Shown here: in pieces, positions 8,254 to 15,831 of the stretch | How positions within the stretch are numbered: position 1 is the stretch's first letter | How the letters are laid out: every line of letters starts with the position of its first letter | Assembly (NCBI RefSeq): GCF_016862275.1 | Contig: NZ_BOMQ01000071.1 | Location: 30,102 to 94,101 of the forward strand | Source: Actinoplanes nipponensis | GTDB lineage: Bacteria > Actinomycetota > Actinomycetes > Mycobacteriales > Micromonosporaceae | Direction: 5' to 3' | Length of the DNA stretch: 64,000 nucleotides | Notes under the pieces: model-generated | The model's database searches: none | Seen by the model: only the letters and a program-made list of their open reading frames with translations | Told to the model about the DNA's origin: nothing | Program-made: the position numbers and the translations under genes

Positions 8254-9231
8254 TCAGGCCTCCACGAGAGCAGGGTCGGGGTGAACGTCCTCGGTGGACC
8301 GCTCGGCGCCGCCCTCGCGCAGGCTGCGGCCGGTCAGTTGGAGGAAGACGTCGTCGAGCGTGGCCCGCCGGACCTCGATCTCGGCCGGCGTCAGGCCGGC
8401 GGCGCGCAAGTCGTCGAGCAGGCCGGAGACGAGGCGGGGCGCGCCCGGAACGGAGATCGTCAGCTCGGCGCCGCGCCGGTGGGCCTTGTGCGGCACGCGG
8501 GCCGCGGCCGCCGCCGCGTCGGCCTCGTGCGCGAAGCCGAGGATGATCCGGTCGCCCACGTGTTCCTGCTTGAGCCGGGCCGGGGTGTCGTCGGCGATGA
8601 TCCGGCCGTGGTCGATCACGATGACCCGCTCGGCCATCGCGTCCGCCTCGTCGAGATAGTGGGTGGTCAGCACGATGGTGGTGCCGTGCCGTTCGCGCAG
8701 CTCGACGATGTGCCGCTGGAGGTTGGCGCGGTTCTGCGGGTCCAGCCCGGTCGAGGGCTCGTCGAGGAAGAGCAGCTCGGGCGCGTGGATCAGCCCCATC
8801 GCGATGTCCAGCCGGCGGCGCTGACCGCCGGAGAGCGTCGACACGGTGCGGTCGGCGACCTCGCCCAGGTCCAGCGAGTCGATCAGCTCGGCGGCGCGCC
8901 GCCGGGCGGCGGGCACCTTCATCCCGTACGCGCGCCCCTGGCTGATCAGCTCGTCGCGGCCGCGCTGGCTGTGCGCGGCGCCGTTGCCCTGGCCGATGTA
9001 GCCGATCCGGCGCCGCACCTCGCGTTGCGCGCCGACCACGTCGTGGCCGGCGACCCGGGCGGTGCCGGCGGTGGGCGGGATCAGCGTCGTGAGCATCCGC
9101 AGCGTGGTGGACTTGCCGGCGCCGTTCGGGCCGAGCAGCGCGACCAGCTCGCCCGGCGCCACTGTCAGGTCGATGCCGCGGACCGCCTGCACATCCTTGA
9201 AGTGCCTGGTCAACTCGTGGGTCTCAATCAT
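8254..9231 (-). CDS. ABC exporter ATP-binding protein (DrrA-like)
   Basis: The 325-residue protein has Walker A LLGPNGAGKSTTLRM, signature LSGGQRRRLDIAMGL, Walker B ELLFLDEPSTGLDP and the H-loop TTHYLDEAD. A C-terminal extension of about 90 residues is typical of DrrA-type daunorubicin-resistance ATPases. It powers the adjacent permease. The start ATG at 9231 begins MIETHELTRHFK; a longer frame would run into the shared promoter. It is divergent from the WYL regulator with an inverted repeat between, so this exporter is its likely target. Confidence 0.9.
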   Translation of the reverse strand: MIETHELTRHFKDVQAVRGIDLTVAPGELVALLGPNGAGKSTTLRMLTTLIPPTAGTARVAGHDVVGAQREVRRRIGYIGQGNGAAHSQRGRDELISQGRAYGMKVPAARRRAAELIDSLDLGEVADRTVSTLSGGQRRRLDIAMGLIHAPELLFLDEPSTGLDPQNRANLQRHIVELRERHGTTIVLTTHYLDEADAMAERVIVIDHGRIIADDTPARLKQEHVGDRIILGFAHEADAAAAAARVPHKAHRRGAELTISVPGAPRLVSGLLDDLRAAGLTPAEIEVRRATLDDVFLQLTGRSLREGGAERSTEDVHPDPALVEA

Positions 9232-9251
9232 GGGACCGACGCTAGGGACCG

Positions 9252-9274
9252 TTGCGGCCACTTCCTGACCGCAA
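9252..9274. promoter_or_regulatory. Candidate operator of the WYL regulator/ABC exporter pair
   Basis: TTGCGGCCA (9252-9260) and TGACCGCAA (9266-9274) form a dyad with 8 of 9 matching positions and a 5-nt spacer. It sits in the 62-bp gap between the divergent exporter and regulator genes, where either promoter would be covered. Confidence 0.5.
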
Positions 9275-9293
9275 TGGCGGGCAGACTGGCGGC

Positions 9294-10250
9294 ATGGCCA
9301 ACACGAGTGCCCGGATGCTGCGGCTGCTCTCCCTGCTGCAGACCCACCGCTACTGGCCCGGCGCCGAGCTGGCCGACCGGCTCGAGGTCAGCCCGCGGAC
9401 GCTGCGGCGCGACGTCGACCGGCTGCGCGAGCTCGGCTATCCGGTCGACGCGGCCCGCGGCGTGGCCGGCGGCTACCAGCTGCAGGCGGGCGCGGCGGTG
9501 CCGCCGCTGCTGCTGGACGACGACGAGGCGGTCGCCATCGCGGTCGGTCTGCGGACCGCGGCGGCGGGCGCGGTGGCCGGCTTCGAGGAGACCTCGGTAC
9601 GCGCCCTGGCCAAGGTGATCCAGCTGCTCCCGCCCCGGCTGCGCAAGCGCATCGACGCGTTGCAGGCGGCGACCGCGCCGGGGGTGTTCGGCGGCGGCCC
9701 CACCCTGAACCCGGCGACCCTGACGACGATCGCGCTGGCCTGCCGCGGCGAGGAGCGGCTGCGCTTCGACTACACGGCGCGCGAGGCCGAGGGCTCGGCG
9801 CGCTACGTCGAGCCGCACCGGCTGGTCTCGCTGGGCCGCCGCTGGTACCTGGTGGCGTGGGACCTCGACCGCGGCGACTGGCGCAGCTTCCGGATCGACC
9901 GGCTGACCGCCCCGCGGCTGACCGGCGCCCGCTTCCGCCCGCGCGAGATCCCGGGCGGCGACCCGGTGGCCTGGATGCGCTCGCGGCTGGCCGCCGTGCC
10001 GAACCGCTACGACGTGTCGGTGGTGATCGCCCGGCCGGCCGCGGTGGTGCGGAAGCACGTGGGCCAGTGGGGCACGGCCGAACCGGTGTCGGCATCGAGC
10101 AGCCGGCTGCGGATGAACGTGGACGACCTCAGCTGGCCGGTCATGGTGCTGGGCACGCTGGGCGCGGACTTCACTGTGGAATCACCTCCGGAACTGCGCG
10201 ACCGGGCCCGCGCGGCCGCGGAGACCCTGCTGCGCGGCGCCGGCCGCTGA
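9294..10250 (+). CDS. WYL-domain HTH transcriptional regulator (YafY type)
   Basis: The 318-residue protein has an N-terminal HTH-11 domain (MLRLLSLLQTHRYWPGAELADRLEVSPRTLRRDVDRLRELGYPV), a GGYQL wing, and a WYL domain with the ligand-facing motif LVSLGRRWYLVAWDLDRGDWRSFRIDRL. WYL domains bind ligands or nucleic acid ends; in actinobacteria such proteins often control a neighbouring exporter. The start MANTSAR at 9294 avoids the operator region. It is divergent from the DrrAB-like genes, and autoregulation through the 9252-9274 dyad is inferred. Confidence 0.85.
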   Translation: MANTSARMLRLLSLLQTHRYWPGAELADRLEVSPRTLRRDVDRLRELGYPVDAARGVAGGYQLQAGAAVPPLLLDDDEAVAIAVGLRTAAAGAVAGFEETSVRALAKVIQLLPPRLRKRIDALQAATAPGVFGGGPTLNPATLTTIALACRGEERLRFDYTAREAEGSARYVEPHRLVSLGRRWYLVAWDLDRGDWRSFRIDRLTAPRLTGARFRPREIPGGDPVAWMRSRLAAVPNRYDVSVVIARPAAVVRKHVGQWGTAEPVSASSSRLRMNVDDLSWPVMVLGTLGADFTVESPPELRDRARAAAETLLRGAGR

Positions 10251-10256
10251 GGGGCG

Positions 10257-10281
10257 GATCGGCGCCCCCGTGGCGCCGATC
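10257..10281 (+). terminator. Hairpin after the WYL regulator
   Basis: GATCGGCGCC (10257-10266) pairs perfectly with GGCGCCGATC (10272-10281) around CCCGT, just past the stop codon. It has no T-run. Confidence 0.6.
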
Positions 10282-10425
10282 TGCGAAGAGAACCTATCGA
10301 TCGGGTACGACACTTTTCCGGGACCGGCCCTGGGCTGCGGAACCCTGCTCGGCCATCCGCCGGCGGTGATCCTGCGCGGCCGCCGGGTCCGGAGAATGTC
10401 GGTGGGCGGCGGCATACTTCCGGGC

Positions 10426-10983
10426 GTGGATGAGATGCCCGACAGTGTCGACGAGGTGATCGCGCTGGCCCGCTCGGGCGGGCGGCTGGAGTACCTGTTC
10501 TTCTGGGGCCACCGTCCCCCGCGCGACGGCGGCATCGGCCCGGGCTGCCTCAGCCAGTGGTGGCCGTCGGAGTTCACTGTGGACGGTGTCCGCTTCGCCA
10601 CCGCGGAGCATTACATGATGTGGCGCAAGGCGCTGCTCTTCGGCGACGAGGAGGCGGCGGCGCGGATCGTCGTGGCCGGCCACCCGCGGCAGGCCAAGAT
10701 GCTGGGCCGCCGGGTCCGCGGCTTCGACGAGCAGGTCTGGACCGAGCGGCGCCGGGCCGTCGTCACCGAGGCCAGCGTGGCCAAGTTCGGCCAGCGCCCC
10801 GAGCTGCGGGACTTCCTGCTCGGCACCGGGCGGCGGATCCTGGTCGAGGCCAGCCCGACCGACCGGATCTGGGGCATCGGGCTCGCGGCCACCGACGAGC
10901 GCACGGCGGATCCGGCCCGCTGGCCGGGGCTCAACCTGCTCGGCTTCGCGCTGATGCGGGCGCGGGCGCAACTCGGCGGATAG
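10426..10983 (+). CDS. NADAR family protein
   Basis: The 185-residue protein carries the NADAR motifs: EYLFFWGH near residue 20, LSQWWPSEFTVDGVRFATAEHYMMWRKALLF, the central AKFGQRPELRDFLLGTG and WGIGL. NADAR proteins cleave N-glycosidic bonds of ADP-ribose-type conjugates or riboflavin pathway intermediates, and some reverse ADP-ribosylation of DNA or guanosine. The GTG start was chosen because CATACT (10413-10418) lies 7 nt before it, as in other leaderless genes here; ATG at 10435 is the alternative. It is not next to a DarT-like toxin. Confidence 0.8.
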   Translation: MDEMPDSVDEVIALARSGGRLEYLFFWGHRPPRDGGIGPGCLSQWWPSEFTVDGVRFATAEHYMMWRKALLFGDEEAAARIVVAGHPRQAKMLGRRVRGFDEQVWTERRRAVVTEASVAKFGQRPELRDFLLGTGRRILVEASPTDRIWGIGLAATDERTADPARWPGLNLLGFALMRARAQLGG

Positions 10984-10990
10984 TCCGCCG
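10974..10990. terminator. Palindrome around the NADAR stop codon
   Basis: CGGCGGA and TCCGCCG flank the TAG stop codon, which forms the 3-nt loop. The next, convergent gene ends at 10992. The palindrome may end transcription from both sides. Confidence 0.4.
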
Positions 10991-10991
10991 G

Positions 10992-11819
10992 TCACCACCG
11001 GCGGCGCCGGCCGGCCCGGTCGCGGACCGTGGCCCAGACCAGCTTGCCGCCCGCCGTCGGGATGGCGCCCCAGGCCACCGAGTCCGCGTGCACCACGCGC
11101 AGGCCGTGCCCGCGTTCGTTGAGCGGCAGCCCCGGGTCCACCGGGCGGGGATCGATCATCCGGGGCAGGGTGGGATCCCGGTCCCGCACGGCCAGGTGCA
11201 GCGCCGTCCCGCGCCGGGAGACCGACACCTCCATCTCCGTGCGGGCGTGCTCGACCGCGTTCGACACCAGCTCGGACAGCACGGCCCGGCCCGGGTGCAG
11301 CAGCCTGCTCAGGTTCCAGGCCTGGCAGGCGCCGCCGATCAGGTTGCGCGCGACGCTGGGGGAGACCGGCGACGGCGGCAGCCGCAGCCGTACGACGTCG
11401 GTCAGCGGGCGGTGACCGGCCAGCGACTCCCGGGCCTCCGCGGTGGAGTTGACGACGCTGAGGTAGCGCCGGGCGCCGATCTGGCCCAGCCGGTTCGCGA
11501 GCGCCGATCCGGACCGCACGCACAGGGCCAGCCGGGCCGGCGGGTCGGCCGCCGCGGCGATCTGGGTCGCGGACAGCCAGACCGGCACGCTCTCGGCCGC
11601 CGGGTCCACCACCGCGGCCGCGTCGATGAGGATGGCGGCGGGGCTCTCGGCCAGGCAGCGGCCGATCTCCTGGGCGACCCGGGCCCCCAGGTGCGGGCCC
11701 CAGTCGCCGCGGACCGTCACGTCGATGACCGCGCCGTCCACGTCCGCGGTGACGGTCACCCGGGGGGCCGGCGCATCCGCGAGGACGGGCAGGAACAGGT
11801 ACGGAGGGTTCTCCTCCAT
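10992..11819 (-). CDS. STAS-like plus HATPase (anti-sigma/RsbW-type) fusion
   Basis: The 275-residue protein has residues 20-130 with a STAS/anti-sigma-antagonist-like pattern (VTADVDGAVIDVTVRGDWG, ESPAAILIDAAAV). The C-terminal half is a GHKL ATPase: GRAVLSELVSNAVEHA (N box), LHLAVRDRDPTLP (G1 region) and NERGHGLRVVHA (G2). It is likely a serine-kinase/anti-sigma switch in partner-switching signalling, with antagonist and kinase-type domains in one chain. ATG at 11819 follows GGAGAGG. Its cognate sigma factor is not adjacent; the PP2C at 32.7 kb could be a partner (speculative). Confidence 0.75.
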   Translation of the reverse strand: MEENPPYLFLPVLADAPAPRVTVTADVDGAVIDVTVRGDWGPHLGARVAQEIGRCLAESPAAILIDAAAVVDPAAESVPVWLSATQIAAAADPPARLALCVRSGSALANRLGQIGARRYLSVVNSTAEARESLAGHRPLTDVVRLRLPPSPVSPSVARNLIGGACQAWNLSRLLHPGRAVLSELVSNAVEHARTEMEVSVSRRGTALHLAVRDRDPTLPRMIDPRPVDPGLPLNERGHGLRVVHADSVAWGAIPTAGGKLVWATVRDRAGRRRRW

Positions 11820-11919
11820 GGGTGCGGCCTCTCCGGGTCGACGCCGGTGTCGATACCAGGCAGTCTCGGCCGAATGCCGGAGCCGGTCAACGGGGCTCAC
11901 CCGTACGCGCCCGGCCGGC

Positions 11920-11949
11920 TTGACATGCAGGCAGATGACTGCATAACTT
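11920..11949 (+). promoter_or_regulatory. Promoter with embedded dyad for the ArsR-SRPBCC gene
   Basis: TTGACA (11920-11925), an 18-bp spacer and TAACTT (11944-11949), 5 nt before the GTG start, look like a leaderless sigma-70-type promoter. ATGCAG (11925-11930) and CTGCAT (11939-11944) form a perfect dyad filling the spacer, where a bound dimer would block RNA polymerase. This suggests autorepression. Confidence 0.6.
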
Positions 11950-11954
11950 AGCGT

Positions 11955-12701
11955 GTGGATTTGGTGTTCAAGGCGCTGTCCGACCCGACTCGTCGGCTGC
12001 TGCTCGACCGGCTGCACGAGCAGAACGGGCAGACCCTCGCCGAGCTGTGCGCCCGGCTGGCCATGACCCGGCAGTCGGCCACCCAACACCTGGCCGTGCT
12101 CGAGGCGGCTAACCTCGTCGCCCCGGTCCGCCGTGGGCGGGAGAAGCTGCACTACCTCAACCCCGTGCCGCTGCACGAGGTGCAGCAGCGGTGGATCGAC
12201 AAGTTCGAGCAGCCCCGGCTGCGGAGCCTGAGCGCAATCAAGCGCAGAGCCGAGGAGACCATGAGCGACCGACCGGCCTTCGTCTACGTCACCTACATCG
12301 AGAGCACGCCCGAGCGGGTCTGGGCGGCGCTCACCGACGCGGACATCACCGCGCGTTACTGGGGTCATGCCAACGTCTCGGAGTGGACCGCCGGTTCCCG
12401 GTGGGAGCACGTCCGCACGGACGGATCCGGCATCGCCGACGTGGCGGGCACCGTGGTGGAGAGCACGCCGCCCCGGCGCCTGGTCACCACCTGGGACGGC
12501 GAGGACGACTCCTCGGTGGTCACCTTCGACATCGAGCGGTATCACGAGATCGTCCGGCTCACCGTGACCCACGAGAACCTCGCCGACGAGCGCGACCGGG
12601 CGGAGGCGGCGAGCGGTTGGGCGGCGGTGCTGGCCAACCTCAAGACGCTGCTCGAGACCGGTCACGTGCTGCCGCGGGAGCCGTGGGCGATGAGCCGCTG
12701 A
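11955..12701 (+). CDS. ArsR-type HTH fused to an SRPBCC (AHSA1-like) domain
   Basis: The 248-residue protein has residues 1-90 as an ArsR winged helix (MDLVFKALSDPTRRLLLDRL, CARLAMTRQSATQHLAVLEAANLV, REKLHYLNPVPL). Residues 105-240 are an AHSA1/START-like ligand-binding fold (VYVTYIESTPERVWAALTD, WTAGSRWEH, SGWAAVLANLKTLLETG). The fusion is a one-component regulator in which the SRPBCC pocket probably senses a hydrophobic ligand. No metal-binding CxC of classical ArsR is visible. The dyad within its promoter points to autoregulation. Confidence 0.85.
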   Translation: MDLVFKALSDPTRRLLLDRLHEQNGQTLAELCARLAMTRQSATQHLAVLEAANLVAPVRRGREKLHYLNPVPLHEVQQRWIDKFEQPRLRSLSAIKRRAEETMSDRPAFVYVTYIESTPERVWAALTDADITARYWGHANVSEWTAGSRWEHVRTDGSGIADVAGTVVESTPPRRLVTTWDGEDDSSVVTFDIERYHEIVRLTVTHENLADERDRAEAASGWAAVLANLKTLLETGHVLPREPWAMSR

Positions 12702-12766
12702 CGCGCGGCCCGGCGTCGCACCTCAGGTGCCGGGCGAGGCGCGCCGGAAGCACTATCTTGTCCGGC

Positions 12767-13255
12767 ATGCCCATTTCGCCATATCTGCACAGCCTGCGCG
12801 AAGTCGTCGGGCACCGGCTGCTCCTGTTGCCCGGCGTCACGGCCGTCGTGCTCGACGACGCCGGCCGCCTGCTGCTCGGCCAGCGGTCGGACAACGGCAC
12901 CTGGGCCCTGATCGCCGGATCCATGGACCCGGGCGAGCAGCCCGCGGAGACGGTCGTGCGCGAGGTGTACGAGGAGACCGCCGTCCACGTCGTCCCGGAG
13001 CGGATCACCAGCGTGCTGACCCAGCCGCCGAACACCTACCCCAACGGCGACCGGACCGAGTTCGTCGACATCACCTTCCGCTGCCGGGCGGTCGGCGGCG
13101 AGGCCCGGGTCAACGACGACGAGTCACTGGCCGTGGGCTGGTTCGCGCCGGACGACCTGCCCCCGCTCAACGAGCTCAACACCCGACGCATCGCCTGGGC
13201 GCTCGCGCCGGACGCGGACGCCTGGTTCAGCGGCACGGCGCCGCGCCGGCCGTGA
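12767..13255 (+). CDS. NUDIX hydrolase
   Basis: The 162-residue protein has the Nudix box GSMDPGEQPAETVVREVYEE followed by TAV: G-x5-E-x7-RE-V-Y-EE with all catalytic acidic residues present; the usual glycine near the end is alanine. It hydrolyses a nucleoside-diphosphate-linked substrate that cannot be told from sequence. ATG at 12767 lies 7 nt after TATCTT (12754-12759) with no Shine-Dalgarno, so it is probably leaderless. It ends 6 bases from the convergent GNAT gene. Confidence 0.9.
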   Translation: MPISPYLHSLREVVGHRLLLLPGVTAVVLDDAGRLLLGQRSDNGTWALIAGSMDPGEQPAETVVREVYEETAVHVVPERITSVLTQPPNTYPNGDRTEFVDITFRCRAVGGEARVNDDESLAVGWFAPDDLPPLNELNTRRIAWALAPDADAWFSGTAPRRP

Positions 13256-13261
13256 CCGCGG

Positions 13262-13810
13262 TCAGAGCGGGCGGGCCCGGACGTGATCGTCGTGCCACAC
13301 CGCGCCGACCAGGAACCGCTTGGTGCCGATGATCTCGAAGCCGTGCTTGGCGTAGAACCGCGCGGCCCGGGCGTTGCGCTGATTCACGCCCAGCCAGCAG
13401 AGCCGCGCCCCGGTCGCGGCGGCCGCTGCGAGGGTGGCCGTCATCAGCGTGGCCGCGATGCCGGAGCCGTGGTTCTCCGCGGCGACGTAGAACTTGCTGA
13501 GCTCGATCGCGGCGCCCCCCGGCGGATCGACGGCGGCGCCCACCACGACGGCGAGGTCCGGATCGGCGATCGGGCCGCCGACCAGCATGGCGTACCCGGC
13601 CATCGTGCCGTCGTCCTCGGCCACCAGCAGGATGCGGGCCGGGTCGGCCAGATAACCTTCGAAGCTCGCCCGGGCCAGGTGCGCGGCGACGAACGCATCG
13701 ATGTCGGCCGCGAGGGTACCCGGTGGGGTGGCCAGGCCGAAGGTGCGAGCCGCGAGTTCGTGCAGCTCAGCCGCGTCCGCCGGAACGGCCCGCCGGGTGG
13801 TGATCGCCAT
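13262..13810 (-). CDS. GNAT family N-acetyltransferase
   Basis: The 182-residue protein begins MAITTRRAVPADAAELHELA and has the GNAT core ELSKFYVAAENHGSGIAATLMTATLAAAAATGARLCWLGVNQRNARAARFYAKHGFEIIG in order, including the acetyl-CoA loop (ENHGSGIAATLM, a variant of R/Q-x-x-G-x-G/A). Substrate unknown. The short gap to the convergent NUDIX gene contains the palindrome GACCGCGGTC. Confidence 0.85.
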   Translation of the reverse strand: MAITTRRAVPADAAELHELAARTFGLATPPGTLAADIDAFVAAHLARASFEGYLADPARILLVAEDDGTMAGYAMLVGGPIADPDLAVVVGAAVDPPGGAAIELSKFYVAAENHGSGIAATLMTATLAAAAATGARLCWLGVNQRNARAARFYAKHGFEIIGTKRFLVGAVWHDDHVRARPL

Positions 13811-13921
13811 GGCGCCACGATATCGGCGACGTGACGCGGGCCATCGGGACGGCCCGGAACTGGAAAGAGGGTTTAGAGTCGTGCCGACCGATCGGCGGTC
13901 GGAGACCCGGAGGATGAAGCG

Positions 13922-15442
13922 GTGAGCGAACCGGCAGTGCAGCGCAGAGGGCTCGGCGACGTGATTCCCCGGCCGGCCGAGGTGCGGCCCGACCCGGCCG
14001 CCGACTTCCGCATCGGTACGGGCACAGCCATCCGTACGGCGCCCGGTTCGGCCGCCGCCCGCCGCGTCGGTGAGCACCTCGCCGCCCTGCTGCGCCCGGC
14101 CACCGGCTTCGCCCTGCCGGTCGGCGAGGAGTCCGGTGCGATCGCCCTGCTGCTCGACGACGGCGCGGAGACCGACGGCGAACCCGACGGCGACGAGGGC
14201 TACCGGCTCGAGATCACCCCGGAGGGTGTCACCGTGCGGGCCGCCGCGCCCGCCGGCCTGTTTGCCGCGGTGCAGACGCTGCGGCAGCTGCTGCCCGCGG
14301 AGATCGACGGGGCCGCCCCGCGCGACGCCGACTGGGTGCTGCCCGGCGGCCGGATCACCGACCGGCCGAGGTTCGCCTACCGCGGCGTGATGCTCGACAT
14401 CGCCCGGCGCTTCTTCACGGTCGCGGAGATCGAGGCCTATCTCGACTCGGTGGTGCAGTTCAAGATCAACCACCTGCACCTGCACCTGACCGACGACCAG
14501 GGCTGGCGGCTGGAGATCGACGGCTGGCCCCGGCTCACCGAGGTCAGCGGCGGGGCGGGTACGGGCGTCGACGGCGCCGGCCCCGGCTACCTGACCCGGG
14601 CCGACTACACCGAGCTGGTCGCGTACGCCGCCGAGCGGTTCGTCACGATCGTGCCCGAGATCGACATGCCGGGGCACGTCAACGCCGCCCAGGTGGCGTA
14701 CCCGGAGCTGACCGCCGACGGGACGGCGGTCGCCCCGCGCACCGACACCGAGGTCGGCTACAGCTCGCTGGTCGCCGGCAAGGAGGAGACGTACGCGTTC
14801 GTCGAGGACGTGGTGCGTGAGGTCGCGGCGCTGACCCCGGGGCCGTACCTGCACATCGGCGGGGACGAGGCCCAGGCCACCACCGCTGAGGACTACCGCA
14901 CGTTCATCCAGCGGGTGCTGCCGCTGGTCGCCAAGTACGGCAAGCGGGTGGTGGGCTGGCACGAGATGGCCGGCGTCGAGCTGCCGGAGACCGCGGTCGC
15001 GCAGTACTGGCGGATCGAGGCCGCCGACGAGGGCACCGCCCGCGCGGCGGCGAACGGCAGCAAGGTGATCATGTCGCCGGCCGACCGGACGTACCTGGAC
15101 ATGAAGTACACCGCCGACAGCCCGCTCGGCCTGGACTGGGCCGGCGTGATCGACGTCGAGCGCTCGTACGACTGGGACCCGGCCGAGCGGCTCCCCGGCG
15201 TGGGCGAGGAGGCGCTGCTGGGCGTGGAGGCGGCGCTGTGGGCGGAGACGCTGCGCAGCCTGGCCGACGCGCAGACGATGACGTACCCGCGGCTGCCCGC
15301 GGTCGCGGAGATCGGCTGGTCGCCGCGCGCGAGCCACGACTGGGAGTCCTTCCGCCGCCGGCTGGCCGCCTTCGGCCCCCGCTGGCGCCACCAGGGCGTC
15401 GCCTTCCACCCGTCGCCGGAGATCCCCTGGGCCGAGGCCTGA
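13922..15442 (+). CDS. Family 20 beta-N-acetylhexosaminidase
   Basis: The 506-residue protein has a GH20b N-terminal domain (residues about 10-135) and a GH20 (beta/alpha)8 barrel with RFAYRGVMLDIARRFF, NHLHLHLTDDQGWRLEI and the catalytic pair D315-E316 in HIGGDEAQ. It removes terminal GlcNAc/GalNAc by substrate-assisted catalysis. No signal peptide is visible, so it may act in the cytoplasm on imported chitobiose or muropeptide sugars, or use another export route. GTG at 13922 follows GGAGGATG. It stands alone, with no chitin transporter nearby. Confidence 0.9.
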   Translation: MSEPAVQRRGLGDVIPRPAEVRPDPAADFRIGTGTAIRTAPGSAAARRVGEHLAALLRPATGFALPVGEESGAIALLLDDGAETDGEPDGDEGYRLEITPEGVTVRAAAPAGLFAAVQTLRQLLPAEIDGAAPRDADWVLPGGRITDRPRFAYRGVMLDIARRFFTVAEIEAYLDSVVQFKINHLHLHLTDDQGWRLEIDGWPRLTEVSGGAGTGVDGAGPGYLTRADYTELVAYAAERFVTIVPEIDMPGHVNAAQVAYPELTADGTAVAPRTDTEVGYSSLVAGKEETYAFVEDVVREVAALTPGPYLHIGGDEAQATTAEDYRTFIQRVLPLVAKYGKRVVGWHEMAGVELPETAVAQYWRIEAADEGTARAAANGSKVIMSPADRTYLDMKYTADSPLGLDWAGVIDVERSYDWDPAERLPGVGEEALLGVEAALWAETLRSLADAQTMTYPRLPAVAEIGWSPRASHDWESFRRRLAAFGPRWRHQGVAFHPSPEIPWAEA

Positions 15443-15471
15443 CCCCCGGACCCTGAACCCGGTCCCGGGCC

Positions 15472-15696
15472 TCAGGGCACCACGATTCGCACGCTGACGG
15501 CCACCACGCGCCGGCCCAGCACCCGCAGGGGAACGGGCCGGTCGTGGTGACGGCGGCGCAGGTCGGGCAGCCAGGCATAGCCCTTGATGCCGGCGGCGAG
15601 GGTCTGATCGAGGACGGCCGTGCCGTCGGGGATCCCCTGCGAGCGCCGAGCGAAACGGCACGGTGGGCCACCGCAGCGAACGTCCCGAAATCTTCC
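15472..15696 (-). pseudogene. Probable 3' remnant of a protein-coding gene
   Basis: A 74-codon open stretch on the minus strand has strong G/C third positions and a protein-like end: IPDGTAVLDQTLAAG, KGYAWLPDLRRRHHD, then RPVPLRVLGRRVVAVSVRIV before a TGA. There is no ATG, GTG or TTG in the stretch, and a TAA codon bounds it upstream at 15697-15699. It therefore looks like the C-terminal remains of a decayed gene whose 5' part has gone. The family was not recognised. It occupies most of the 390-base gap before the M48 gene. Confidence 0.4.
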
Positions 15697-15831
15697 TTAA
15701 ATCTTGCCGCCCGGGTGGTCCTGCGCGGCGGCGGATCCGCGCACGTCAGGAGCGTTCTTCGGCGCCGAATCGTGACCACCGGGCGGAGCGGCGGCTGCGG
15801 GCGGGTCGCGGGGCGGCCCTAGGCTGGCCGC

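Noticed and set aside
10426..10983. NADAR as part of a DarTG-like defence module
   Set aside because: Neighbours are a WYL regulator and an anti-sigma fusion; no DarT or other toxin gene is adjacent.
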